Below, piece by piece: positions 47,517 to 56,477 of a stretch of DNA of 64,000 nucleotides. Position 1 is the stretch's first letter. Each line of letters starts with the position of its first letter. The notes beneath the pieces are model-generated. The model saw only the letters and a program-made list of their open reading frames with translations, did not search any database and was not told where the DNA came from. Made by a program: the position numbers and the translations under genes. The DNA comes from Edaphobacter aggregans DSM 19364 (GTDB lineage: Bacteria; Acidobacteriota; Terriglobia; Terriglobales; Acidobacteriaceae): the NCBI RefSeq assembly GCF_000745965.1, contig NZ_JQKI01000005.1:62001-126000 (forward strand). Reading direction: 5' to 3'.

Positions 47517-50489
47517 TCAAGACTTGTCAGATGCTTGCGCGAGAACTTCGGCGAGGTGTTTGGGGCGGGCCTTGGTGTTCTGGGTGATCTGTTCGCAGCA
47601 GCTGAAGCCGTCGGAGACGATGATGGCTTGGGGGTTGTTGCGTACGGCGGGGAGGAGGCGGCGCTCGCCGATCTTTTGGGAGACGTCATATTTGTCTTTT
47701 TCGAAGCCGAAGGGGCCAGCCATGCCGCAGCAGCCGGAGTCGAGGACCTGAACGTCGGCTCCGGTGGCGCGGAGGAGGCGGATCTCATCGGTCATGCCGT
47801 GCTCGCCGATGCCGGTCATGGCCTTGTGGTGGCAGTGGCCGTGGACGACGATCTTCTGGTCGATGCGCGGGGGCTGGTAGTCGGGGGCGAACTTTACGAG
47901 GAACTCGCTGAGGAGGTAGACCTGGGTGCGGAGTTTTTGCGCGCGGGGGTCGTTGGGGATGAGGTTGGTGAGCTCGTCGCGGAAGACGGAGGCGCAGCTG
48001 GGCTCGAGGACGACGATGGGGGTTCCGTCGTTGATCTGCTCGGTGAGGGCGTCGAGGATTTTTTCGAGGTACTGCTTTGCGGTGTCCAACATGCCGAAGT
48101 CGTAGAGGGGGCGGCCGCAGCAGAGGTGGCGGTTGGGGACGGTGATGCGGAAGCCGCCGTCAGTGAGGACCTTGTAGGCGGCGCGCATGGTGGCGGGGTG
48201 GAAGTAGTTGTTGAAGGTGTCGGACCAGAGAAAGACCTTTTGCGCCTCGGCGGGCGGTGTGGTGCGGCGGTCTCCGCGGAGGCGCTGCGCGTCGCGGGCG
48301 AGGCGGCGGTCGGGGGTGAAGGGGCGGGCGAAGCGCGGGAACTTGCGGTTTGGGTGGATGTGGAGGAGCGACTTGATGAGGTGCGAGATTCCGGGGGTGG
48401 CGTTGATGGCGTTGACGATGGCCGGCGCGATGGAGGCGAGGCGGGCCCAGCGGTCGATGTGACCGAAGGCGTAGTGGGAGAGCGGGCGCGAGTGGTGCTC
48501 GTAGTGGTGGGCGAGGAACTCGGCCTTGTAGGTGGCCATGTCGACGCTCACCGGGCACTCGGAGCGGCAGGCCTTGCAGGAGAGGCAGAGGTCGAGGGAC
48601 TCGCGGACCTGCTGGTTGGCCCAGTCGTTGGGGAGGACCTCGCGCTGCATGAGCTCCCAGAGCATGTGGGCGCGGCCGCGGGTGGAGTGCTGCTCTTCGC
48701 CGGTGGCCATGTAGCTTGGGCACATGGTTCCGGCGTCGGCCTTGCGGCAGGCTCCGACGCCGACGCAGCGGAGGGTGGCGCGGGCGAGGGAGCCCGAGTC
48801 GTCCTTGAAGGCGAAGTGGGTGTGGGGCTCCCAGGGGGCGTAGTCGGCTCCGAGGCGGAGGTCCTCGTGGATCTCGTGGCCGTCGAGCATCTTGTTGGGA
48901 TTGAGCTTGTTGGCGGGGTCGAAGAGACGCTTGAACTGGCGGAAGGCGTCCATCAGCTCGGGGCCGAACATCTTGGGGAGGAGCGCGCCGCGGGCCTGGC
49001 CGTCGCCGTGCTCGCCGGAGAGGGAGCCGCCGTGGGCGAGGGCGATGTCAGCGGCCTCGTCCATGAAACGGCGGAAGTCGAGGATGCCCTTTTCGGTCTC
49101 GAGGTCGAATGAGAGGCGCATGTGGACGCAGCCCTGGCCGAAGTGGCCGTACATGGGGCTCCAGTAGCCGTACTGGTCCATGAGGGTGTAGATGGAGCGA
49201 AGGTAGGAGCCGAGCTGCTCGGGGGAGACGGCGGCGTCCTCCCAGCCTTCCCAGCCGGTGCGCTTGCCGGGGACGAAGGCGGTAGCACCGAGGCCGGACT
49301 CGCGGATGGCCCAGACGCGGTGGGCTTCGGAGTCGTTGTAGACGCGGGCCTCGGCGATTCCCTTGAGCGCGGTGACGAGGGAGTGGGCGCGATCGTCCGC
49401 CTCGGCCTGGGTGTTGCCGCCGAACTCGGCTAGGAGGAAGCCGCGGCCTGGGGGGACGAGCTGCATGTCGTCGAGGGCCTTCTGCTTGGCGCGGAGCGAG
49501 TCGAGGAGGAGGCCGTCTACGCCTTCGAGGCCGATGGGCTTGTGCGTGAGGAGGAGGGGCACGTGGTCGGCGGCGACGAAGATGTCTTTGAAGCCGATGC
49601 CGACGAGGGTGCGGTACTGCGGGGATTCGACGAGGTTGAGGGTGGCTCCGAGGATGATCGCGCAGGTGCCTTCGGAGCCGACGAGGGCGCGGGCTACGTT
49701 GAAGCGGTTTTCGGGGAGGAGCTCGTCGAGGTTGTAGCCGGAGACTCGGCGGGGGATGTTGGGGAACTTTTCGCGGACGAGCGAGGAGTATCGATCGCGG
49801 ATTTGTTTGAGGCCGGCGTAGATCTCGGCTTCGCGGCCTCCGGCGGCGATCTTGGCAGCAAGCTCTTCGTCGGTGGTGGGGCCGACGGTGAGGCGGGTGC
49901 CGTCGTAGAGGAGGATGTCGAGGGAGTGGATGTTGTCGACGGTTTTGCCGCCCATAAGCGCGTGGATGCCGCAGGAGTTGTTGCCGATCATGCCGCCGAT
50001 GGTGCAGCGGGAGTGAGTGGCGGGGTCGGGAGCGTAGGTGAGGGCGTGCTTTTCTGCGGCCTCGCGGACGCGGTCGAGCACGATGCCGGGCTGGACTTTG
50101 ACGGTGCGGGTGACGGGATCGACCGGGCCCATGTTGCGCATGTACTTGGAGAAGTCGAGGATGACGGCGAAGTTGCAGCACTGGCCGGCGAGCGAGGTTC
50201 CTCCTCCGCGGGAGAGGATGGGGGCGTTGAACTGGCGGCAGACGGCTACGGCGGCGATGACGTCGTCCTCGTCGCGGGGGATGACGAGGCCGATGGGGAT
50301 GTGGCGGTAGTTGGAGGCGTCGGTGGCGTAGAGAGCGCGCGAGCCTTCATCGAAGCGGACCTCGCCGCGGATGCGCTGGCGGAGGGCCGGCTCGAGCTCG
50401 GCGGCCTGGGGGAAGGTGTCGTGGGCGCGGGCGTGCGAGCTGGGGAGGATGGTGAAGGGCGTGGCGGTGGGGGTCGTGGTGGTGGACAT
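47517..50489 (-). CDS. ydiJ: D-2-hydroxyglutarate dehydrogenase, FAD/Fe-S fusion (YdiJ type)
   Basis: 990 residues with the YdiJ layout. Residues about 45-260 are an FAD-binding PCMH domain (PILSRGGGTSLAGQCCNFAV, GGMIGNNSCGIHALMGGKTV) and 260-560 an FAD oxidase C-terminal domain (YGHFGQGCVHMRLSFD, GGSLSGEHGDGQARG). Around residues 605-690 lie two Fe-S-type Cys groups (CVGVGACRKADAGTMCPSY and CLSCKACRSECP), and the remainder is a CCG-type domain (LCCGRPLYDFGM, HGHCHHKAMTG, SGCCGMAGPFGFEKD). It oxidises D-2-hydroxyglutarate to 2-oxoglutarate. The downstream position of hglS product formation fits: hglS is the next gene on the same strand. Confidence 0.85.
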   Translation of the reverse strand: MSTTTTPTATPFTILPSSHARAHDTFPQAAELEPALRQRIRGEVRFDEGSRALYATDASNYRHIPIGLVIPRDEDDVIAAVAVCRQFNAPILSRGGGTSLAGQCCNFAVILDFSKYMRNMGPVDPVTRTVKVQPGIVLDRVREAAEKHALTYAPDPATHSRCTIGGMIGNNSCGIHALMGGKTVDNIHSLDILLYDGTRLTVGPTTDEELAAKIAAGGREAEIYAGLKQIRDRYSSLVREKFPNIPRRVSGYNLDELLPENRFNVARALVGSEGTCAIILGATLNLVESPQYRTLVGIGFKDIFVAADHVPLLLTHKPIGLEGVDGLLLDSLRAKQKALDDMQLVPPGRGFLLAEFGGNTQAEADDRAHSLVTALKGIAEARVYNDSEAHRVWAIRESGLGATAFVPGKRTGWEGWEDAAVSPEQLGSYLRSIYTLMDQYGYWSPMYGHFGQGCVHMRLSFDLETEKGILDFRRFMDEAADIALAHGGSLSGEHGDGQARGALLPKMFGPELMDAFRQFKRLFDPANKLNPNKMLDGHEIHEDLRLGADYAPWEPHTHFAFKDDSGSLARATLRCVGVGACRKADAGTMCPSYMATGEEQHSTRGRAHMLWELMQREVLPNDWANQQVRESLDLCLSCKACRSECPVSVDMATYKAEFLAHHYEHHSRPLSHYAFGHIDRWARLASIAPAIVNAINATPGISHLIKSLLHIHPNRKFPRFARPFTPDRRLARDAQRLRGDRRTTPPAEAQKVFLWSDTFNNYFHPATMRAAYKVLTDGGFRITVPNRHLCCGRPLYDFGMLDTAKQYLEKILDALTEQINDGTPIVVLEPSCASVFRDELTNLIPNDPRAQKLRTQVYLLSEFLVKFAPDYQPPRIDQKIVVHGHCHHKAMTGIGEHGMTDEIRLLRATGADVQVLDSGCCGMAGPFGFEKDKYDVSQKIGERRLLPAVRNNPQAIIVSDGFSCCEQITQNTKARPKHLAEVLAQASDKS

Positions 50490-50796
50490 TTTGTTTGCGA
50501 GCTATTTTAGTGCTTTTGTGAAGACCTGACGCACTGAGCACAACACGAGTGCGCCACTGCGAGCAAACCGCAGATCCTTCGACTGCGCCTCTCGCGATGA
50601 AGCTGCGAGAGGCTTCGCTCAGGATGACACTTGTCTAACTTCCGCTCCGATGCATGGTTCTCTCCCCTCTCGCTGCAGCGAAGGATGGGGCACCGGGCTT
50701 TTGTGGCACTGCACGCAAAGTGCGGGGGTTCCTCCCCTTCGACTCGCTCTGCTCGCTCAGGGTCGGAACGACGTCTCTGGAGGGCGCGCGGCGTCG
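50490..50796. other. Gene-free stretch with a dispersed repeat copy (B, 50571-50630)
   Basis: Contains the GCAGATCCTTCGACT...CAGGATGACA repeat, here expanded by a 23-bp hairpin (CTCTCGC/GCGAGAG). A looser copy (CCCTTCGACTCGCTCTGCTC...) lies near 50737-50765. No gene seen. Confidence 0.55.
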
Positions 50797-51825
50797 CTAC
50801 TTGGCGTTGGCGGTCATTTTGAAGATGGCCTGGGCGTTGGAGCTGTCGAAGCTCAGGTCGAGGGGGCGCTTGCCGTCTTTTTCGGGCATGTGGAGGCGGG
50901 TGATGAACTCGTAGAAGGAGCCGGGGACCTCTCTTTCGGTGAGGCTGCCGTCGCTGGAGCGGAACGTGCGCTTGACGCGGGCGGCGGTGAAGGCGGTCTG
51001 ACGGACGCGGCCGGACTGCGATTTTTCGACGACGTCTTTGATGGGCTGGTTGAGGGCCTTGAGCTCGACGGTGAGCTGGTCGACGTCGGGGACGCGGTCG
51101 GTGGCGTGGTTGAAGACATTGCCCTCGGTGGAGATCCAGGCCATCTCGGGGGATTCGGCGAGGAGGATCTCGTAGTCGGCAAGGGTGGGCTCGGGGTGCT
51201 GGCGATCGAAGACGCTGACGAGGACGGGGAGGAGCTTGGCGGCGTCTTCGAGGGAGAGCGATCCTTCGGCCTCGAGCTTTTTGAGCAGGGCGGCGGCCTC
51301 GGGGGTGACGGGGTCCTTGGATTGAGCGGTGACGCGGGCGACGGCGGCCTGGAACTCGGGGGAGAAGCGCTCGGGGTGCAGCTCGGAGATGAAGAACTGG
51401 GCGATGTCCTCGGGGTAGTCGGCCTGGGCGTGGGAGCGACCGGTCATGCGGAGGCGCTCGAGCGGATAGACGCCGTTGAGAGCGTAGCCGAGCGGGCGCA
51501 GGACGCGCGTGATGGCTTCCTGGCCTGCGGGGAGCGCGCCCATGCCGGAGAGCGCGACGGTGCGGACGGCGCCGTGGTCGTGCATGACCGTGCGGCCCTG
51601 CTGGAGGCTGCGCTGGACGTAGAGCTCGGCGGAGGGGACGCGCTTCAACAGGTCCTCAAAGAGGAGCATGTTGAGGGCCTGGGCGAGGACGGCGCGGGAG
51701 ACGCGGGGGCCGGGGTCGGAGGCGAGGTCGGGGTGGATGACGAGGACCTGAAAGAGGCGGTCGGTGCGCTGGGGGCCGACGATCGTTTCGAGAAGTTGAT
51801 GAAGAGTGCTGTTTTGCGTGCTCAT
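50797..51825 (-). CDS. hglS: 2-oxoadipate dioxygenase/decarboxylase (DUF1338, D-2-hydroxyglutarate synthase)
   Basis: A 342-residue product from MSTQNSTLHQLLETI. DUF1338 features: GRTVMHDHGAVRTVALSGMG (metal His), EGNVFNHATDRVPDVDQL (metal His), MTGRSHAQADYPEDIAQFFI, SELHPERFSPEFQAAVARVT and PGSFYEFITRLHMPEKDGKR (metal Glu). The Fe(II) enzyme converts 2-oxoadipate to D-2-hydroxyglutarate in lysine catabolism. The next enzyme, ydiJ, is the adjacent downstream gene, and the ALDH7 gene at 33.8 kb supplies an earlier step. Confidence 0.85.
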   Translation of the reverse strand: MSTQNSTLHQLLETIVGPQRTDRLFQVLVIHPDLASDPGPRVSRAVLAQALNMLLFEDLLKRVPSAELYVQRSLQQGRTVMHDHGAVRTVALSGMGALPAGQEAITRVLRPLGYALNGVYPLERLRMTGRSHAQADYPEDIAQFFISELHPERFSPEFQAAVARVTAQSKDPVTPEAAALLKKLEAEGSLSLEDAAKLLPVLVSVFDRQHPEPTLADYEILLAESPEMAWISTEGNVFNHATDRVPDVDQLTVELKALNQPIKDVVEKSQSGRVRQTAFTAARVKRTFRSSDGSLTEREVPGSFYEFITRLHMPEKDGKRPLDLSFDSSNAQAIFKMTANAK

Positions 51826-51924
51826 TTTTGATTCCCTCTGCGCCGCATCGTGGGGGCGCGGATATCCATGATCGTCAAAAGGGGGTGCAGATGTAAATGG
51901 GTATCGCTGGACGTAAAACAAGCC

Positions 51925-51964
51925 GCAGATCCTTCGACTCCGCTGCGCTTCGCTCAGGATGACA
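51925..51964 (+). repeat. Dispersed repeat, copy C, overlapping the end of pabBC
   Basis: GCAGATCCTTCGACTCCGCT...CAGGATGACA. The last codons and TGA stop of the fused pabBC gene (…VSS, stop) are provided by this copy (TCATCCTGA on the minus strand). Confidence 0.75.
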
Positions 51965-53861
51965 CTTTTTCTTGTGCGGGGTTGGCTGACTTCAGCGTTG
52001 AGGTGTCGATGCGGGTGACCTGGCGGAGGCCGCGCACGGAGTTGCCGACGTAGATGGCCTCGGCGCGGGCGAGGTCGGCGAGGGTGAGGGTGTGCTCTTG
52101 GGCGGTGGGGTCGGTGGCGAGGATGTGGGCGCGGAGGATGCCGGGGAGAGCTCCGGCGGCGAGCGGCGGGGTAAGGAGTTTTTCGTTGAGGCGGACGAAG
52201 AGGGTGCTGATGGCGCCTTCGGTGAGCTCGCCGTGTTCGTTCAGGAAGAGCACCTCGCCGAAGCCCTCGGCGCGGGCGCGGGCTAGCTCGGTGTTGTAGA
52301 GGTCGCGCCGCGTGGTCTTGTGGCGGAGAAAGAGATCGGTCGAGCTGGTGCGGTGGGGGGAGATGCGGACGGAGAGGGTGGGAGGGTCTTCGGAGAGTGG
52401 AGCGCGGGTAAGGGTGATGTCGCCGGTGGAGTCGAGGAGGAGGCGAATGCTGTGGCGCGTGGACGGGAGCGTGGCGGTGAGGGTATGGATGCGCGAGGCG
52501 ATGGTGGCGCGGTCGCAAGGGTAGTCGAAGTATTGTGCGGAGGCGGCTAGGCGATCGAGATGCAGGGGGAGGTACGGCATGGCGGCGCCGTCGAAGAGCA
52601 TGGTCTCGATGAGCTGGAAGTCTGTGTGGGGGCGGGTGAGGAAGGCGGCCTTGAGCTGGCACTCGCGATACTCGGAGGCGGAGTGGGAGTCGGCGACGAT
52701 GCCTCCGCCTACGCCCATGTGCGCGGTGTGGTTGCGGAGGACGAGGGTGCGGATGGCTACGTTGAAGGTTGCGTCTCCGGAGGGAGCGATGTGGCCGATG
52801 GCTCCGGTGTAGACGCCGCGGGGTGCGCGCTCGAGCTCGCGGATGATCTGCATGGTGCGGAGCTTGGGGGCTCCGGTAATGGAGCCGGAGGGGAAGAGGG
52901 CGCGGAAGATCTCGTAGAAGGAGAGGTTGGGAAGGAGGTCTCCACTGATCGTGGAGGTCATCTGGAGGAGGGTGCGGTAGCGCTCGACGGAGAAGAGGTC
53001 TTCGACGTGGATAGAGCCCGCGCGGCAGATGCGGCCGAGGTCGTTGCGGAGAAGATCGACGATCATGACGTGCTCGCTGCGATTTTTTTCGTCGGCCTGG
53101 AGGCGCGCTGCCTGCGCGTCGTCGGCGGCGAGATCGAGGCCGCGGGGCATGGTGCCCTTCATGGGGCGGGTGGTGATGCGGTTGCCTTCAGCGGACTTTT
53201 GGATGCGGAAGAAGAGTTCGGGCGAGAGGGAGAGGATGTGTTGATCGCCGATGTGGAGGAGCGCGCTGTAGGCGACGGGCTGGGAGGAAGAGAGTGCGGC
53301 GAACGATGCGGCTGCGGAGTGTGGTGCGGCGACGGTGACGAAGTCGGTGAAGTTCACCTGGTAGGTGTCGCCGGCTTCGATGTATTGCTGGATGCGGAGG
53401 ATCTTTTCTGCGTATTCGACTTCGGGAATGTCTAGGGCGGCTTCGGCAGTGAAGGTTGTTGGTGTGGGTTCGATGGACGCTTGCGGCGGCGTGGGACCGG
53501 CGAAGGTGCCGGTAGCGTGGTGGAAGATGAAGGGCTGAGGGTAGGCTCCGAACCAGGCTATTGGCTCGTCGGTTGGTGCTCGTTCGTTGAGGGGTTCGAA
53601 GCGGCTCGGCTCGAAGTGGTAGCCGCACTCGTAGTGGAGGTAGCCGGCGAGGTGGAGGCCTTGTTTGTGTGCGGACTCGATGCGGGCGAAGAGTGCGGGG
53701 AGATCGTCGAGGGCTTGGGCTGTGATGATCTCGGTGGGGTTGAGGAAGAGGTAGCTGTAACAATTTTGCTGGTCGAAGCGCGAGGTCTCGAGCAGCACTG
53801 CGTTGCGGGAGGTTGCCGCGAGTGTGCGGAGGTGGGGCGGGAGTGGTGTCCAGCGGGGCAC
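51954..53861 (-). CDS. pabBC: Fused aminodeoxychorismate synthase component I and 4-amino-4-deoxychorismate lyase
   Basis: 635 residues. Residues 1-380 are PabB: IPEVEYAEKILRIQQYIEAG, QVNFTDFVTV, ELFFRIQKSAEGNRITTRPM, LQADEKNRSEHVMIVDLLRN, FPSGSITGAPKLRTMQIIRE and GVGGGIVADSHSASEYREC. Residues about 390-635 are PabC, a fold-IV PLP lyase: FQLIETMLFDGAAMPYLPLH, LRHKTTRRDLYN (probable PLP Lys) and VLFLNEHGELTEGAISTLFV. Together they turn chorismate into p-aminobenzoate for folate, given glutamine amidotransferase PabA from elsewhere. The C-terminus ends in the dispersed repeat at 51925-51964. Confidence 0.88.
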   Translation of the reverse strand: MPRWTPLPPHLRTLAATSRNAVLLETSRFDQQNCYSYLFLNPTEIITAQALDDLPALFARIESAHKQGLHLAGYLHYECGYHFEPSRFEPLNERAPTDEPIAWFGAYPQPFIFHHATGTFAGPTPPQASIEPTPTTFTAEAALDIPEVEYAEKILRIQQYIEAGDTYQVNFTDFVTVAAPHSAAASFAALSSSQPVAYSALLHIGDQHILSLSPELFFRIQKSAEGNRITTRPMKGTMPRGLDLAADDAQAARLQADEKNRSEHVMIVDLLRNDLGRICRAGSIHVEDLFSVERYRTLLQMTSTISGDLLPNLSFYEIFRALFPSGSITGAPKLRTMQIIRELERAPRGVYTGAIGHIAPSGDATFNVAIRTLVLRNHTAHMGVGGGIVADSHSASEYRECQLKAAFLTRPHTDFQLIETMLFDGAAMPYLPLHLDRLAASAQYFDYPCDRATIASRIHTLTATLPSTRHSIRLLLDSTGDITLTRAPLSEDPPTLSVRISPHRTSSTDLFLRHKTTRRDLYNTELARARAEGFGEVLFLNEHGELTEGAISTLFVRLNEKLLTPPLAAGALPGILRAHILATDPTAQEHTLTLADLARAEAIYVGNSVRGLRQVTRIDTSTLKSANPAQEKVSS

Positions 53862-53918
53862 GGGGTTAGTGTTTCATGTTCGTGACTGCGCTGAGTTTGA
53901 GTCGAGCGCGAGCAAAAC

Positions 53919-53958
53919 GCAGATCCTTCGACTCCGCTGCGCTTCGCTCAGGATGACA
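53919..53958 (+). repeat. Dispersed repeat, copy D
   Basis: GCAGATCCTTCGACTCCGCT...CAGGATGACA, identical in its 40 bases to copy C, between the pabBC start and the GH2 stop. Confidence 0.75.
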
Positions 53959-53986
53959 CTTCTGACATAGGTACGTAAATGTTGGT

Positions 53987-56392
53987 TCACACCGCCTCTG
54001 GCGTTGCGGCTTTGAAGGTGATGGTGATGGTTTCGGTGCCGAGGCGTGGGTGGGTTGCGGTGAAGTGGGCGGTGCCGGAGAGTTCGCGGGCGCGGAGCCA
54101 GATGGCTCCTGTGCCGCCGATGAGTGCGAAGGGGTTGTCGCCGATGAGGTCGGCGGGGCCTTCAAGCTTGAAGGTGATGGGGTCGTTGGCGTAGGGGCGG
54201 ATGTTGCCGAAGTCGTCGGTGACGCGGAGGACGATGCGTGTGGTGTCGGCTCCGTCGGCGAGGAGTGTTGTGTCATCGGGAGTGACGGTGAACTTGCAAT
54301 CGGCACCACTGCCGGAGAGGGTGCGCGAGATGACCTGCTTGCCGTTGAGGAAGCCGTCGATGCGGAGGTCGCCCCAGGGGCGGTGGGCTCCGGCGTGGTC
54401 GCGGTCGAGGATGAAGGGCGCGTACTTGAGATGCGCGAACTCGGTGCGGTCGGGGTCGAGCTCGATGTAGGGCTCCCACGGCGTGTTGGGGTCGCTTTTA
54501 GGGCGGAGGTAGAGCTTGAGGTGGTCGCAGTTGGAGCAGATGACGGCGCGGCGGAGGTGTTCGGATTCGTCGGAGTTGGCCCAGTGGAAGGCGGGCTCGA
54601 GGACGATCTCCTCGGCGGGGTCGCACTGCGATTTGTAGAAGGCGGCGGCGGGCTTGGGCTCGCGGAAGATGTCGGTGACGCCGTGGTAGCAGATGCGGTC
54701 GCCGGCGCCGAAGTTGGAGTGGGTGTTGTAGTCGAAGGCGCACCAGCCGATGCCGCCGGCGTACTGCGGATCGGAGGCGAGCTGGTTGTGAATGCGTGCG
54801 TGGCGCAGGGTGTGCTCGCGCTGGCGCTCATCGTCGTCGGTGGTCTTGGTGGGGAAGGTGTGACCGACGAATTCGGTGTTGAGGTAGAGCGGGTGGTTGG
54901 GGGCGCGCAGGGGGAAGCCGAAGTCGTTGATGGTGAAGACGTCTTCGAGGAGCTCTGACTTTTCGAAGTTGCGGATGCCTCCGGTCTGGCGCGTGGGGTC
55001 GAGCAGGTGCGCGAGCTTGTTGGTGCGGAGGTAGAAGTCGTGGTCGTCGCGGGACTCGTTGATGCGCACGCCCCAGAGGATGACGGAGGGGTGGTTCCAG
55101 TCGCGTCGAATCATGCGGCCGACGTTGTCGATGGAGATCTGCTTCCAGGACTCGTCGCCGATGTGCTGCCAGCCGGGGATCTCTTCGAGGACGAGGAGAC
55201 CGATCTCGTCACAGCGGTCGAGGAAGTGGCGCGACTGCGGGTAGTGCGAGGTGCGGACGATGTTGCAGTGGAGGTTTTTGCGGAGGATGTCGGCGTCCTT
55301 GCGCTGTGCGCGCGCGGGCATGGCCTGGCCGACGAAGGGGAAGGTCTGGTGGCGGTCGAGGCCGCGCAGCTTGATGACCTTGCCGTTGAGCGAGAAGCCC
55401 TGCGGGGTGAAGACGGCCTCGCGAAAGCCGATGCGGCGTGTGTCGGAATCGATGACGCGGCCTGCCGCGAGGAGGCGGACGTGGACGGTGTAGAGGTGCG
55501 GCTGGTCGAGACTCCAGAGCTGGATGTTCTGCAGAGAGGAGAGTGTGACGGTGTGGCGCGCGGGATCGTTGATGGTCTGAGTGCTGGCGTGGACGGGCGC
55601 TGAGGTCTCGGGGTTGGCGCCGGCGTTGGGGTCGGGGGCGGTGGTGTGGGAGATTTTTTCGGAGGATTTTGCGATGGTCTTGTCGCCGTCACGCAACTCT
55701 ACTTCGAGCATGAGGTCTTGCGCTGCGGCTCCGGCGAGGAAGCAGTCGACATCGAGCGCGGGTGAGGTGAGGACGTCTTTCGTGCGGGCGAAGATGTTGT
55801 CGATGTAGGTTTGCGGGACGATACGAAGCCCGACCTCGCGATAGATGCCGCCGAAGGTGAGGTAGTCGATCTCGTTGCCGAAAGGTGGGATGTCGGCGCG
55901 CTCGGTGGAGTCGACGTAGACGGTGAGGATGTTGTCGCCAGCGTCTTTGAGGTGTGGTGTGAGTTCGAAGGAGAAGGGAGTGTAGCCGCCTTTGTATTCG
56001 CCGAGCGAGGTGCCGTTGATCCAGACGGTGGTGGCGGTCATGGAGCCTTCGAAGTCGAGAAAGACTCGCTTGCCTTTGGCCGTGGCGGGTGTGCGGAAGC
56101 GGCGGCGATAGGTGGAGACGAACTCGTAGTCCTTGTCGTCGAAGCTGTGCCAGGGGAGCTTTTTGTTTGTGTGGGGGATGACGACTCGCTCGAAGGATGC
56201 GTCGTTGAAGGTAGCGGCGTGTGCGCCTTCGACCTTGCTGGGATGGAAGCGCCAGTTGCGATTGAGCGGAAGGACGGTACGTTCGGCGGAGGTCTCCTGG
56301 GCGAGGGCTGTGGCTCCGGGGAGAGCGGTGGCGGCGAGAAGGGTTCCGGTGGTCTTGAGGAAGTCGCGGCGGTCCATCGAATGAATTGTCAT
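53987..56392 (-). CDS. Exported glycoside hydrolase family 2 protein (beta-galactosidase/glucuronidase-like)
   Basis: 801 residues from MTIHSMDRRDFLK; a start five codons later (MDRRDFLKTTG) is equally possible. Twin-arginine signal RRDFLKTTGTLLAATALPGA. Residues about 45-195 are the sugar-binding domain (RNWRFHPSKVEG, SFDDKDYEFVSTYRRRFRTP, VWINGTSLGEYKGGYTPF), then an Ig-like domain, then the TIM barrel (SLNGKVIKLRGLDRHQTFPF, MIRRDWNHPSVILWGVRINE with acid/base Glu, HPLYLNTEFVGHTFP with candidate nucleophile Glu). C-terminal Ig-like domains end with LGTETITITFK. The substrate is unknown. It diverges from the beta-helix gene. Confidence 0.85.
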   Translation of the reverse strand: MTIHSMDRRDFLKTTGTLLAATALPGATALAQETSAERTVLPLNRNWRFHPSKVEGAHAATFNDASFERVVIPHTNKKLPWHSFDDKDYEFVSTYRRRFRTPATAKGKRVFLDFEGSMTATTVWINGTSLGEYKGGYTPFSFELTPHLKDAGDNILTVYVDSTERADIPPFGNEIDYLTFGGIYREVGLRIVPQTYIDNIFARTKDVLTSPALDVDCFLAGAAAQDLMLEVELRDGDKTIAKSSEKISHTTAPDPNAGANPETSAPVHASTQTINDPARHTVTLSSLQNIQLWSLDQPHLYTVHVRLLAAGRVIDSDTRRIGFREAVFTPQGFSLNGKVIKLRGLDRHQTFPFVGQAMPARAQRKDADILRKNLHCNIVRTSHYPQSRHFLDRCDEIGLLVLEEIPGWQHIGDESWKQISIDNVGRMIRRDWNHPSVILWGVRINESRDDHDFYLRTNKLAHLLDPTRQTGGIRNFEKSELLEDVFTINDFGFPLRAPNHPLYLNTEFVGHTFPTKTTDDDERQREHTLRHARIHNQLASDPQYAGGIGWCAFDYNTHSNFGAGDRICYHGVTDIFREPKPAAAFYKSQCDPAEEIVLEPAFHWANSDESEHLRRAVICSNCDHLKLYLRPKSDPNTPWEPYIELDPDRTEFAHLKYAPFILDRDHAGAHRPWGDLRIDGFLNGKQVISRTLSGSGADCKFTVTPDDTTLLADGADTTRIVLRVTDDFGNIRPYANDPITFKLEGPADLIGDNPFALIGGTGAIWLRARELSGTAHFTATHPRLGTETITITFKAATPEAV

Positions 56393-56477
56393 TTTCAAAG
56401 GTAGAAACATCGTAAGCAGGTTGGCGGGATTTGTCACAGAGAAAGATACGGATTGCGACTTATATAGTGAGAGCTGC

